Of a DNA stretch of 11,871 bases, positions 1-6,915 are shown piece by piece (position 1 is the stretch's first letter; each line of letters begins with the position of its first letter). The stretch spans positions 1-11,871 of the forward strand of contig JAQTRI010000069.1 in NCBI GenBank assembly GCA_028711905.1, read 5' to 3'. Under the pieces are notes generated by a model. It saw only the letters and a program-made list of their open reading frames with translations. It was not told the DNA's origin and made no database searches. Both the position numbers and the translations under genes were made by a program. The stretch is from Candidatus Wallbacteria bacterium. GTDB taxonomy: Bacteria; Muiribacteriota; JAQTZZ01.

Positions 1-259
1 AAACTGAGATCAGATTTGCGGTCGACTCTGTCAGAGGAATCAACCCTGAAGGCACCAGGATTTACTGGTCGCAGCAGCGCACCGGGCCTTTCCATCAGGT
101 TGCGGTGAAGAATGAAAATGCGTGTTCAGCGGACTTATTCCGCCTCAGGCTGCCGGGACTGTTTATTATTACCTGGAGACCGAGAATGTGGAAGGCATGT
201 ACGAAACTCTTCCTGAGCAGGCTCCGGAACAGGATGTGTTCACATTGACCGTCAATTGA
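1..259 (+). pseudogene. 3' end of a secreted Ig/Fn3-like domain protein, frame broken
   Basis: The gene enters from the left edge. Bases 3 to about 120 read well in one frame (EIRFAVDSVRG, GTRIYWSQQRTGPFHQVAV). The convincing continuation (VFSGLIPPQAAGTVYYYLE, ending DVFTLTVN and TGA at 257-259) lies in the frame one base back. Joined at about 113-125, the two halves give one beta-sandwich-like module. Its pattern of a beta strand, 'G.F..V', 'Y...LP/IPP...G..V.YYLE' and a closing 'F.L.V' strand is common at the C-termini of secreted peptidases and other exported proteins. The original frame runs on to a stop near 242 but yields an unconvincing Arg/Leu-rich tail. A single missing base, either real or an assembly error, explains the pattern. 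The catalytic part, if any, lies outside the window, so the protein's function cannot be stated. Confidence 0.6.
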
Positions 260-294
260 TTCTATCAGGGCTGATCTGACCCTGCGAAAAATGA

Positions 295-329
295 AAAACA
301 CCGGCGCTGGAATGAGGCGCCGGTGTTTT
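295..329. terminator. Bidirectional intrinsic terminator between convergent genes
   Basis: A perfect 13-bp inverted repeat runs AAAACACCGGCGC (295-307), a 9-base loop (308-316), then GCGCCGGTGTTTT (317-329). The G+C-rich core is flanked by an A-run on the left and a T-run on the right, so the hairpin is followed by U residues in transcripts from either strand. It lies between the stop at 259 on the plus strand and the stop at 335 on the minus strand and can serve both genes. Confidence 0.9.
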
Positions 330-334
330 ATTTC

Positions 335-1672
335 TTACATTGTGGCACGGGGAGAATAATCGCTTCCCGGCGAAGAAGTCAGGTTGGTCTGGTTGCTGCC
401 GTCCAAGTTCATCATGTAAATCTCGGAGTTGCCGTCCCGGGAGGAGTGGAACAGAATTCTTCCACCGTCAGGTGTGAAACAGGGGCTGTAACCATCTTCA
501 GCCCCGGCGAACAATGAAACTACAGAGTTCCCACCCGCGTCCATCAGGAAGATCTGGGGAGTTCCATTTCTGGTGGAGCAGAAAACTATCAGCCGACTGT
601 CCGGGGAAAAGCAGGGGGCATAATCATCGCTGCTGTCAAATGTGATCTGCTGGAGGTTGGTCCCGTCAGGAAAGATGGTGAAGATGTCTGAGTTCCCGCT
701 TCTATCGGAAGAAAAGATGATTTTATCACTGTCCGGAGAAAAAGAGGGCTGTACATCTTGGTTTGAGCTGCCGGTGATATTGGTGATTCCGCTTCCATCG
801 GATGACATGAGATAGATATCGTAGTCACCGTCCAGATTGCTGGAAAAGACGATCCACTGCCCATCAGGCGAAAATGAAGGATGCTGGTTATCCGCCCCAT
901 TGGAAGTGACGGATGTCTGGTAGCTGCCATCAGCTTTCATGGTGTGGATCTCGTAATTTACGGTGCGGTTCGAGCAGAAGGCAATGCTCTGTCCGTCAGG
1001 CGATGGGCAGGGTGAATGGTCTTCCGATGGGTGGCTGCTCAAATCATGGACTTCAATCTTACCTGCGCTCATGAAACAGATCTCGCTGTTACCGAATCGG
1101 TCCGAGGAGAAGTAAAAACCGGAATCATTGAAACTCTCGAAATAATCGTCCACAACACGCGGGTCAAAAGTACCGGGCCAGTTACCGCCGTCAATGATCC
1201 TCGCGCCCCAGCCGAGTCCGTTTTCCCGGTCTGCACCGCCGAACGGGATTTCCAGCACACCGTTTCCACCTCGTGTTACTGCGCGGCCAAAAAAGGGGTC
1301 GATCTGGTAAAAATTCCCCCATGGGTCGTTGAGCGACATCTCGTGAGTCGATTGTGCGAGCATATTGAATGCCGCGGTATCTTTGCGCAGCTCATAACTG
1401 GCTTCCAGATGCTGCTTCAGATCAATGATCGAAGAAGGCCACTGCTTGTTGGCATTGTGGAAGATAATGCAGTGCTTGGAGATGTTTTTAAGATCGATTC
1501 TTGCGCGCTGCCTGTAACCGCTTTCCACCAGTCCGATATAGTTCGTGTAGATAAAGGAAGAAACGATCAGGATGATGAGTGTGATGAAGAAAATCTCGGT
1601 AAGTGTGAACCCTCTGTGGCGGGAAGAGCGAAAAATGACCTGACGGGTATTGTGCCTAAAGCGATTATGCAT
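335..1672 (-). CDS. Pseudopilin-like N-terminus fused to a TolB/PD40 beta-propeller
   Basis: From the ATG at 1672 the protein has 445 residues. It opens with a basic leader ending HRG, followed by FTLTEIFFITLIILIVSSF. This is a type III (prepilin) signal: prepilin peptidase should cut after Gly21, leaving Phe at +1 and the conserved Glu at +5, and the hydrophobic helix would anchor the protein or insert it in a pseudopilus. A region with a DPWGNFY motif resembles the GspG family of type II secretion pseudopilins. The remaining ~260 residues hold six repeats of the PD40/TolB type, each with a 'FSPDG..I.FSS.R.G...IY.M..DGS' pattern, predicting a six-bladed propeller. A TTG at 1708 would add 12 residues, but neither start has a clear ribosome binding site; ATG and the 21-residue leader are preferred. 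The role is unknown; a surface or pseudopilus-displayed binding module is inferred. Confidence 0.85.
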   Translation of the reverse strand: MHNRFRHNTRQVIFRSSRHRGFTLTEIFFITLIILIVSSFIYTNYIGLVESGYRQRARIDLKNISKHCIIFHNANKQWPSSIIDLKQHLEASYELRKDTAAFNMLAQSTHEMSLNDPWGNFYQIDPFFGRAVTRGGNGVLEIPFGGADRENGLGWGARIIDGGNWPGTFDPRVVDDYFESFNDSGFYFSSDRFGNSEICFMSAGKIEVHDLSSHPSEDHSPCPSPDGQSIAFCSNRTVNYEIHTMKADGSYQTSVTSNGADNQHPSFSPDGQWIVFSSNLDGDYDIYLMSSDGSGITNITGSSNQDVQPSFSPDSDKIIFSSDRSGNSDIFTIFPDGTNLQQITFDSSDDYAPCFSPDSRLIVFCSTRNGTPQIFLMDAGGNSVVSLFAGAEDGYSPCFTPDGGRILFHSSRDGNSEIYMMNLDGSNQTNLTSSPGSDYSPRATM

Positions 1673-1679
1673 ATATTTA

Positions 1680-1708
1680 AGGATAGTCTTATTCAGACGG
1701 AGCGTCAA
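1680..1708 (-). promoter_or_regulatory. Candidate sigma70-type promoter for the pseudopilin-propeller gene
   Basis: On the minus strand TTGACG (1708-1703) and TATCCT (1685-1680) are separated by 17 bases. Transcription would start close to base 1673, almost on the ATG at 1672, implying a leaderless or nearly leaderless mRNA. That would explain why no Shine-Dalgarno sequence precedes this ATG, and would exclude the TTG at 1708 as the start. The -10 match is only 4 of 6, so this may be chance. Confidence 0.3.
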
Positions 1709-1781
1709 GGTGTATTGCTGAGCTACAGATCAATAATCCCCGGCCACGCATAAATTTATGGTTTCAGCCGGAAGGCATTAG

Positions 1782-1811
1782 TTGCACTGGTTCTTAGTGA
1801 TTTAGTAGAAT
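1782..1811 (+). promoter_or_regulatory. Candidate sigma70-type promoter for arcC-ygeY
   Basis: TTGCAC (1782-1787) and TAGAAT (1806-1811) are separated by 18 bases, about 30 bases upstream of the carbamate kinase start. The predicted transcript start near 1818 leaves a short leader holding the GGAGG ribosome binding site at 1830-1834. No operator palindrome or riboswitch fold is evident in the 169-base divergent gap. Confidence 0.45.
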
Positions 1812-1841
1812 AAGCGCAATTCAATCCGCGGAGGCTGGTTT

Positions 1842-2792
1842 ATGAGTGAAAAGATTGTTGTGGTGGCTCTGGGCGGGAATGCCCTGAGCAAGCCGGGACA
1901 GATCGGAACTGTTCCTGAGCAGTTCGCCAATACCAGGGAAACCTGCATTCATCTGCTGGGCATGATGGACAAAGGATACCGCCTCTGCCTTACGCACGGG
2001 AACGGTCCGCAGGTAGGTAACGCCCTCAGGCGCGTCGAACTGGCTGAAAATGAGATTTATCCGCTGGATCTTGGCATCTGTGTGGCAGATACTGAAGGGG
2101 GCATGGGTTACATGATTCAGCAGGAAATGCGGAACACCATGACGAAAAAAAAGCATCCGTTGTGCAATATCGTAACTGTCATCACACAGGTTGTGGTTAA
2201 CAGGGATGATCCTTCGTTTCAAGCCCCTTCCAAACCCGTCGGCAGATTTTTCCGGGAAAAGGGAGCTGAAACCATGATGCGTGAACGACAATGGAACATG
2301 GTTGAGGATGCCGGACGCGGCTGGAGGAGGGTGGTTCCTTCTCCGAAACCGTACAGGATCGTTGAATCTGAGGTTGTCAAACAGCTTCTGGCCGCCGGGG
2401 ACATCGTTATTGCCTGTGGCGGGGGCGGCATTCCGGTGATTGAAAGACCCGATGGCATCCTGGATGGAGTGGAAGCTGTGGTGGACAAGGATTACGCCTC
2501 TTCTCTCATGGCTCGGGAGATCAGAGCTGAAATGCTTGTGATCGCCACCGGGGTGGAGCAGGTGTCCATCAATTTCGGCAAGAAGACTCAGCAGAATCTG
2601 CCTAAGCTCACTGTTGATCAGGCGATGGAGTATTATGATCACGGGGAATTTCCCAAAGGATCGATGGGCCCGAAAATCGTTGCCTGCTGCGAATTTGTCA
2701 AAGCCACAGGCCAGCCTGCGGTCATCACTTCTCTGGACAAGATTGAAGAGGCACTGGCCGGAAGCACAGGCACCTGGATCGTAAAGGGATAA
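1842..2792 (+). CDS. arcC: Carbamate kinase
   Basis: The 316-residue protein has the usual length for carbamate kinase, which makes ATP and carbamate from ADP and carbamoyl phosphate in the cytoplasm. Family motifs are intact and in order: ALGGNAL (9-15), THGNGPQVG (51-59), PSKPVGRF (129-136), GRGWRRVVPSP (158-168), ACGGGGIPV (191-199), AVVDKDYAS (212-220) and FPKGSMGPK (270-278). Lysines 131, 216 and 278 sit where the enzyme binds phosphate groups. GGAGG (1830-1834) lies 7 bases before the ATG. No ornithine carbamoyltransferase or arginine deiminase gene adjoins it; the neighbour is a YgeY-type hydrolase. This recalls the E. coli ygeW-ygeX-ygeY-hyuA-yqeA region, where yqeA is the carbamate kinase homologue. 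The carbamoyl phosphate may therefore come from purine, ureide or hydantoin breakdown and not from arginine; this is inference from context. Confidence 0.96.
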   Translation: MSEKIVVVALGGNALSKPGQIGTVPEQFANTRETCIHLLGMMDKGYRLCLTHGNGPQVGNALRRVELAENEIYPLDLGICVADTEGGMGYMIQQEMRNTMTKKKHPLCNIVTVITQVVVNRDDPSFQAPSKPVGRFFREKGAETMMRERQWNMVEDAGRGWRRVVPSPKPYRIVESEVVKQLLAAGDIVIACGGGGIPVIERPDGILDGVEAVVDKDYASSLMAREIRAEMLVIATGVEQVSINFGKKTQQNLPKLTVDQAMEYYDHGEFPKGSMGPKIVACCEFVKATGQPAVITSLDKIEEALAGSTGTWIVKG

Positions 2793-2817
2793 CAGCCTGG
2801 AGACACTGAAATAACGA

Positions 2818-2822
2818 AGAGG
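2818..2822 (+). promoter_or_regulatory. Ribosome binding site that decides the ygeY start
   Basis: AGAGG stands 9 bases before the ATG at 2832 but directly abuts the in-frame TTG at 2823, leaving no spacer there. The ATG is therefore the better start and the TTG was not used. Confidence 0.6.
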
Positions 2823-2831
2823 TTGAAGAAG

Positions 2832-4028
2832 ATGGATTATCAGACGATTCTCAACAAAGCTAAGGAATACGAGGCTGAAACCGCTGAAATTCTGGCCCGG
2901 CTGGTCCAGACCCCTTCTTTTTCCGGCAAAGAAAAGGAAGTGGCGGATCTGATCTGTGATGAAATGAGAAAAAACGGGTTTGATAGTGTGCGCATAGACG
3001 GTCTGGGCAGTGTTATCGGAACCATCGGAAATGGACCGAGGACGATGGCCTTTGATGCGCACATTGACACTGTATATCCCGGGGAACGGGGAAACTGGAA
3101 ATTTGATCCCTTCGCCGGAAAGATAGAAGACGGTTTCGTGCTGGGGCGTGGCGCATCAGATCAGAAAGCCGGCATGGCATCAATGATCACAGCCGGCAGG
3201 ATGATCAAGGAATTGAAACTCAATGATAAATTTACAGTTCTATTCACCGGAACTGTCATGGAAGAGGACTGTGACGGGTTATGCTGGCATTATCTGATCA
3301 GCGAGGAAAAGGTGCGGCCGGAACTGGTTGTCAGCACTGAGCCGACCAGTCTGAATATCTATCGAGGGCATCGAGGCCGGATGGAGATGACCATTGAGGT
3401 GAAAGGTGTTTCCTGCCACGGGTCAGCTCCGGAACGCGGGGACAATGCGATTTACAAGATGGCCAGGATTGCCCTGGAGATTGAGCGGCTCAACGAACGC
3501 CTGAAAACGGATTCTTTCCTTGGCAAGGGCACGATCTGCGCCAGTGTTTTTGAATCAGGGTCTCCTTCGCAGTGCGCAGTGGCGGACTTTGCCAGGATAC
3601 AGGTGGACCGGCGTCTGACCAATGGCGAAAACCGCGAAAGCGCAGTGGCTGAGCTGCAGGACTGTGCGGTAAGAGCCGGATGTCCTGGAGCGGTCGTTAA
3701 AGTTCTTCACTATGATGCTACAGCATACACTGGAATGAAATTCGGCATGGACAAGTATTTCCCGACATGGGTGCTTGATGAAAAGTCGACCTGGATCAGT
3801 GATGCGGAGAGTGCTTACCATTCTCTGTTCGGAAAAGATCCGTTGATCGATAAATGGACATTCAGCACTAATGGCATCGCAACAGCCGGTATGCACGGGA
3901 TTCCGACCATGGGTTTCGGCCCTGGTGATGAAGTTCAGGCTCATGCTCCCAACGAACGGGCCAGGATCAGCGATTTGAGTGCTGCCGCTGCATTTTATGC
4001 CGGACTTGTCCACAAATTGAACGGGTGA
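2832..4028 (+). CDS. ygeY: YgeY-family M20 metallohydrolase
   Basis: This 398-residue protein belongs to the M20 (ArgE/DapE/ACY1/CPG2) zinc hydrolases and most resembles the YgeY branch, often labelled 'selenium metabolism hydrolase'. Visible active-site elements are AHIDT (H77, D79), GRGASDQKAGM (bridging D110), MEED (E144 catalytic base, E145), E170 in STEPTSL, the dimerisation-domain SCHGSAPERG (194-203), and a C-terminal GPGDEVQAHAPNE with H371. The fold is complete and no metal ligand is missing. M20 members of this branch cleave amide or carbamoyl bonds of amino acid derivatives; the exact substrate is not known even for E. coli YgeY. It starts 39 bases after arcC with no promoter or terminator between, so the two are probably co-transcribed and may act in one nitrogen-compound breakdown route that ends in ATP from carbamoyl phosphate. 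The selenium link in the name comes from genome co-occurrence; no selenium gene is seen here. Confidence 0.9.
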   Translation: MDYQTILNKAKEYEAETAEILARLVQTPSFSGKEKEVADLICDEMRKNGFDSVRIDGLGSVIGTIGNGPRTMAFDAHIDTVYPGERGNWKFDPFAGKIEDGFVLGRGASDQKAGMASMITAGRMIKELKLNDKFTVLFTGTVMEEDCDGLCWHYLISEEKVRPELVVSTEPTSLNIYRGHRGRMEMTIEVKGVSCHGSAPERGDNAIYKMARIALEIERLNERLKTDSFLGKGTICASVFESGSPSQCAVADFARIQVDRRLTNGENRESAVAELQDCAVRAGCPGAVVKVLHYDATAYTGMKFGMDKYFPTWVLDEKSTWISDAESAYHSLFGKDPLIDKWTFSTNGIATAGMHGIPTMGFGPGDEVQAHAPNERARISDLSAAAAFYAGLVHKLNG

Positions 4029-4082
4029 AAACCATTCAATTGAAGTCTGGCATGTGGTAGCATATGCGGGATGACAGCAAAC

Positions 4083-4088
4083 TGGAGG
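4083..4088 (+). promoter_or_regulatory. Ribosome binding site favouring a TTG start at 4095
   Basis: TGGAGG lies 6 bases before an in-frame TTG at 4095. The upstream in-frame ATG at 4071 is preceded only by GCGGG with no spacer. Starting at 4095 also gives a textbook signal peptide (MCKKA then a hydrophobic run). Confidence 0.55.
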
Positions 4089-4094
4089 AACATC

Positions 4095-4901
4095 TTGTGT
4101 AAAAAGGCACTGGCAATCATTGCGGCCCTAATCCTGTCGAGTTTCGCGGTTTTTGCTTCGGAAATGGTCTATATCCCAGCAGGGGACACGAAAATCGGGC
4201 TTTCCCCCTCCCAGGTGTCCTGGCTCATTGGCCAGGGCGCTGATTCCGTGTGGTTCTCCAATTGCACTCCGCAGTACACTGTTGAAGTGCGAGAATTCTA
4301 TATAGACCGGCATGAAGTGACCAACAGAGATTACGCGGCTTTTGACCCCAGGCATTTTTATCAGGATATGGAGGCTGACATGCCTGTTACAGGTGTGACA
4401 TGGAATGATGCGGAGGAATATGCCCGCTGGGCCGGAAAGAGACTGCCTACCGAATTTGAATGGGAAAAGGCGGGTCGCGGCCCATTCGGGCGCATCTTTC
4501 CCTGGGGGGACAGTGATGATTTCACGAAATGCTACAGCAAATCGATCCGCGTTCCCGGATACAACGGGCTTGTTCCGGTTGACCTTTTTCCAACGGACTC
4601 AAGCCCATATGGGGTAACCGGCATGGGAGGCAATGCCTGCGAATGGACAGCGAGCGAATACCTCGCATATCCGGGAAACACAGGTCACAACCGCAAATAT
4701 GGTAAGAACTTCAAAGTTATCAGGGGCGGCTCTTTTCTCTATCAACACTTAGAGGCTTTTTGCTCAAACCGCAAGTGCGGGCAACCGAACCTGAAAAACG
4801 CAGACATCGGGTTCCGCTGTGTGATGGAAGTCGAAGAATACATAAAGAGACATGGCAGGGAAAAACACCTCGGAAATCTCAGCTCTCAAGCAAAAAATTA
4901 A
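4095..4901 (+). CDS. Secreted SUMF1/FGE-fold (C-type-lectin-like) protein
   Basis: Read from TTG 4095, the product has 268 residues (276 from ATG 4071). Residues 1-21 form a signal peptide with a VFA|SE signal peptidase I site. The rest is one formylglycine-generating-enzyme-sulfatase domain: EMVYIPAG (23-30), FYIDRHEVTNRDY (68-80), VTGVTWNDAEEYARWAGKRLP (98-118, the core block), FEWEKAGRG, PYGVTGMGGNACEW (171-184), VIRGGSF (208-214) and IGFRC. True formylglycine-generating enzymes carry catalytic cysteines about 3 and 8 residues after RGGS. Here the cysteine pair (C223, C228) is 10 and 15 residues after it, so sulfatase-activating chemistry is doubtful. Many bacterial members of this fold are binding or sensor domains. 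The last ~25 residues, after the domain, overlap the next gene by 50 bases, suggesting translational coupling with the GAF-phosphatase-kinase protein. A weak promoter (TTGAAG 4040-4045, TATGCG 4063-4068) may lie upstream. Confidence 0.8.
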   Translation: MCKKALAIIAALILSSFAVFASEMVYIPAGDTKIGLSPSQVSWLIGQGADSVWFSNCTPQYTVEVREFYIDRHEVTNRDYAAFDPRHFYQDMEADMPVTGVTWNDAEEYARWAGKRLPTEFEWEKAGRGPFGRIFPWGDSDDFTKCYSKSIRVPGYNGLVPVDLFPTDSSPYGVTGMGGNACEWTASEYLAYPGNTGHNRKYGKNFKVIRGGSFLYQHLEAFCSNRKCGQPNLKNADIGFRCVMEVEEYIKRHGREKHLGNLSSQAKN

Positions 4902-6543
4902 GAGACTTTCAAGCCTGATCCGGATCAGTTCTCTTCTGAATTCGACTTTGGACCTGGATGAGATTCTTAATATTATCATGCTCTCATCCAAAAAAGTCAT
5001 GGATGCAGAAGCGGCCACACTTTTTCTTTATAACGAAAAGGAACATGCTCTGACGGCCCAGATCGCTTATGGAAAGGTCAGGCACAAGATCAAGGGAAAA
5101 CTCACGATTGCTGTAGGACAGGGGATTGCCGGCACTGTGGCTGAGCAGAGAGAGCCTGTACTTGTAAATGATCCCGGCAACGACAGCCGTTTCATGTGCC
5201 GGATCGACAAAAAGACAGGGTTTGTAACTAAGTCCATCATATGCGTTCCCTTAATTTACCAGGACAAACTGGTTGGTGTGGCGCAGGCACTTAATAAGAA
5301 ATCCGGCCGTTTCACAGAGGACGACCTGGATGTTTTCTGTACTTTCGCCAACCAGGCGGCAGTGGCTATTGAATCAGCCAGGCTGCACAGAGAGGAAATG
5401 GATGTTCAACGCATCGAACAGGAACTGAACCTTGCGCAACTCATCCAGAACAGTTTTTTACCACACATAGACAATATGGAATGCCCGGAAATGGATATCG
5501 GAATCAGAAAAACTGCAGCATTCAATGTCAGCGGGGATTTTTTTGATATTTTTCCGCTTGATGACAGGCAGATCTTTTTTATTTTCGGTGATGTTGCAGG
5601 CAAGGGCATACCCGCGGCATTGTTCATGGCTAATCTGCTGTCCAGGGTAAGATACTTAGCATTCCGATATCGCTGCCTGGATCAGGTGGTCAGCAACCTT
5701 AACCAGGAGATTCACAGGATCAGCCAGCGGGGTATGTTCACCACTCTGGTGGCCGGAGTCGTCGAAATGGACAAGGGGACAGTCCAGCTTGTTAATTGTG
5801 GGCATCTTCCTGTTTCTTTCTATGACGCGGAGAAGAAAAAGTGGGTTTCAGTGATCGGAGCGGGCAATATCCCGATTGGGATTTTTCCTCAGGTGGATTT
5901 CAAGAGTGAAAACGCTTCCTTTCGCAAAGGGGATATGCTGATGATATTTTCCGATGGCGCGGTTGAGGCGAAAAACCGGAAGGGTCATGAGTTCGGACTG
6001 AAAAGGATCAACGCCGCCCTGCCCAGGGATGGGGTTTCCGCCCAGGAAATAGTGGATCGTGTTTACTCCGGTCTGAAAGAATATTGCGGAACCGAACGAT
6101 TCAAGGATGATGTCACTTTTTTTGCACTTGGTAATTGCTTGAGGCCCGGTAAATTTGAGCGCCGTATTTGCTCTTCCCCGATCATGTTGAGGGAACTGCG
6201 CAAGGAACTGGAGCTCTTTCTGGAAAGATACAATCTGAGCGAGCTCCTGATCTCGCGCATGATACTGGCAGTTGACGAAGCACTTACAAATGTAATAAAA
6301 TACAGCTATTCTGGAAACACAACGATGCCCATCGACATGAAAGTCGAGGCCAGAAAACGGAGCATCGAGATCACGATCCGTGATTACGGGATACCCGTAG
6401 ATCCGACAAGGCTGAGGGTCAAGGATCTTGAAAATGTTTCTCCCGGGGGACTTGGGTTAAACTTTATTTATCTGATTATGGACCGGGTCAAATTCGATCC
6501 TCAGGACCAGGGCACGCTGTTGGAGATGGTAAAATTCATCTAA
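4852..6543 (+). CDS. GAF-PP2C(SpoIIE/RsbU)-HATPase(RsbW-like) signalling protein
   Basis: The 563-residue protein has no signal peptide or membrane segment. After a short helical start, residues ~30-175 form a GAF sensor domain and ~178-200 a helical linker. Residues ~205-427 are a PP2C/SpoIIE serine phosphatase: SGDFFD (D229), GDVAGKG (D247), NCGHLP (315-320), FSDGAVEAK (D368) and KDDVTFF (D419/D420), so the metal-binding aspartates are present. Residues ~435-563 are an RsbW/SpoIIAB-type GHKL ATPase: N-box DEALTN (E476, N480), RDYGIP (G1 box, D511, G513) and PGGLGL (G2 box). The Glu and Asn needed for kinase activity remain. In partner-switching systems RsbU dephosphorylates, and RsbW phosphorylates, a STAS protein; one such STAS gene starts 33 bases downstream, so it is the obvious substrate. 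Both opposing activities on one chain, set by a GAF ligand, are inferred. The ATG has only a weak AAAGAG close to it, consistent with coupling to the overlapping upstream gene. Confidence 0.92.
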   Translation: MAGKNTSEISALKQKIKRLSSLIRISSLLNSTLDLDEILNIIMLSSKKVMDAEAATLFLYNEKEHALTAQIAYGKVRHKIKGKLTIAVGQGIAGTVAEQREPVLVNDPGNDSRFMCRIDKKTGFVTKSIICVPLIYQDKLVGVAQALNKKSGRFTEDDLDVFCTFANQAAVAIESARLHREEMDVQRIEQELNLAQLIQNSFLPHIDNMECPEMDIGIRKTAAFNVSGDFFDIFPLDDRQIFFIFGDVAGKGIPAALFMANLLSRVRYLAFRYRCLDQVVSNLNQEIHRISQRGMFTTLVAGVVEMDKGTVQLVNCGHLPVSFYDAEKKKWVSVIGAGNIPIGIFPQVDFKSENASFRKGDMLMIFSDGAVEAKNRKGHEFGLKRINAALPRDGVSAQEIVDRVYSGLKEYCGTERFKDDVTFFALGNCLRPGKFERRICSSPIMLRELRKELELFLERYNLSELLISRMILAVDEALTNVIKYSYSGNTTMPIDMKVEARKRSIEITIRDYGIPVDPTRLRVKDLENVSPGGLGLNFIYLIMDRVKFDPQDQGTLLEMVKFI

Positions 6544-6576
6544 CCATAACTTAAGGAAGGCGAAAGGTGCCGGAGC

Positions 6577-6915
6577 ATGGAAATCAAAGTCAAAAAAATC
6601 AAAGACAAAACCCTGATCCAGGTCAGCGGTACAGTTGATCTGTACTCTTCCCCGGACTTGCGCGAAGAGATCCAGGGGCAGCTGAAAGCAAAAAACAACC
6701 ATGAGGTTGTTGTCGACCTTGGCGAGGTGGACTACATAGACAGTTCCGGTATCGCCACTCTGGTAGAAGGCCTTCAGGTTTCCGGCAAGATGGATAAGAA
6801 ATTTTCCCTGGCCAGGCTGAACAAAAAGGTCCGGGATGTTTTCAGCTTAGCGAGACTGGAAACAGTGTTCACCATATACGATGATCTGGCGCGCTTAAAT
6901 GAAAACCCTGACTGA
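6577..6915 (+). CDS. STAS-domain protein (anti-sigma factor antagonist or MlaB-like)
   Basis: This single-domain protein of 112 residues spans the whole STAS fold. It starts with IQVSGTVDLYSSPDLR, typical of RsbV/SpoIIAA, and carries VDYIDSSGIATLVEG (51-65). S57 corresponds to the phosphorylated serine of SpoIIAA and RsbV, and S56 sits about where MlaB has its conserved threonine. By family, such a protein either frees a sigma factor from its anti-sigma kinase or, as MlaB, binds the ABC ATPase of the Mla lipid transporter. The neighbours fit both: a PP2C-kinase protein ends 33 bases upstream and an MlaE-type gene overlaps its 3' end by 17 bases. AAAGGTG at 6563-6569 serves as ribosome binding site; the GGAG next to the ATG is too close. 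I favour an MlaB-like subunit under phosphorylation control, but sequence alone does not settle it. Confidence 0.92.
   Translation: MEIKVKKIKDKTLIQVSGTVDLYSSPDLREEIQGQLKAKNNHEVVVDLGEVDYIDSSGIATLVEGLQVSGKMDKKFSLARLNKKVRDVFSLARLETVFTIYDDLARLNENPD

Noticed and set aside
1016..1753. Plus-strand open frame of 245 codons opposite the pseudopilin-propeller gene
   Set aside because: The minus strand carries the clear prepilin signal and PD40 repeats; this frame shows no domain and no convincing ribosome binding site.
1821..3062. Long minus-strand open frame of 413 codons antisense to arcC and ygeY
   Set aside because: Both plus-strand genes show complete family motifs over the same bases; the antisense product is His/Arg/Phe-rich with no recognisable domain.
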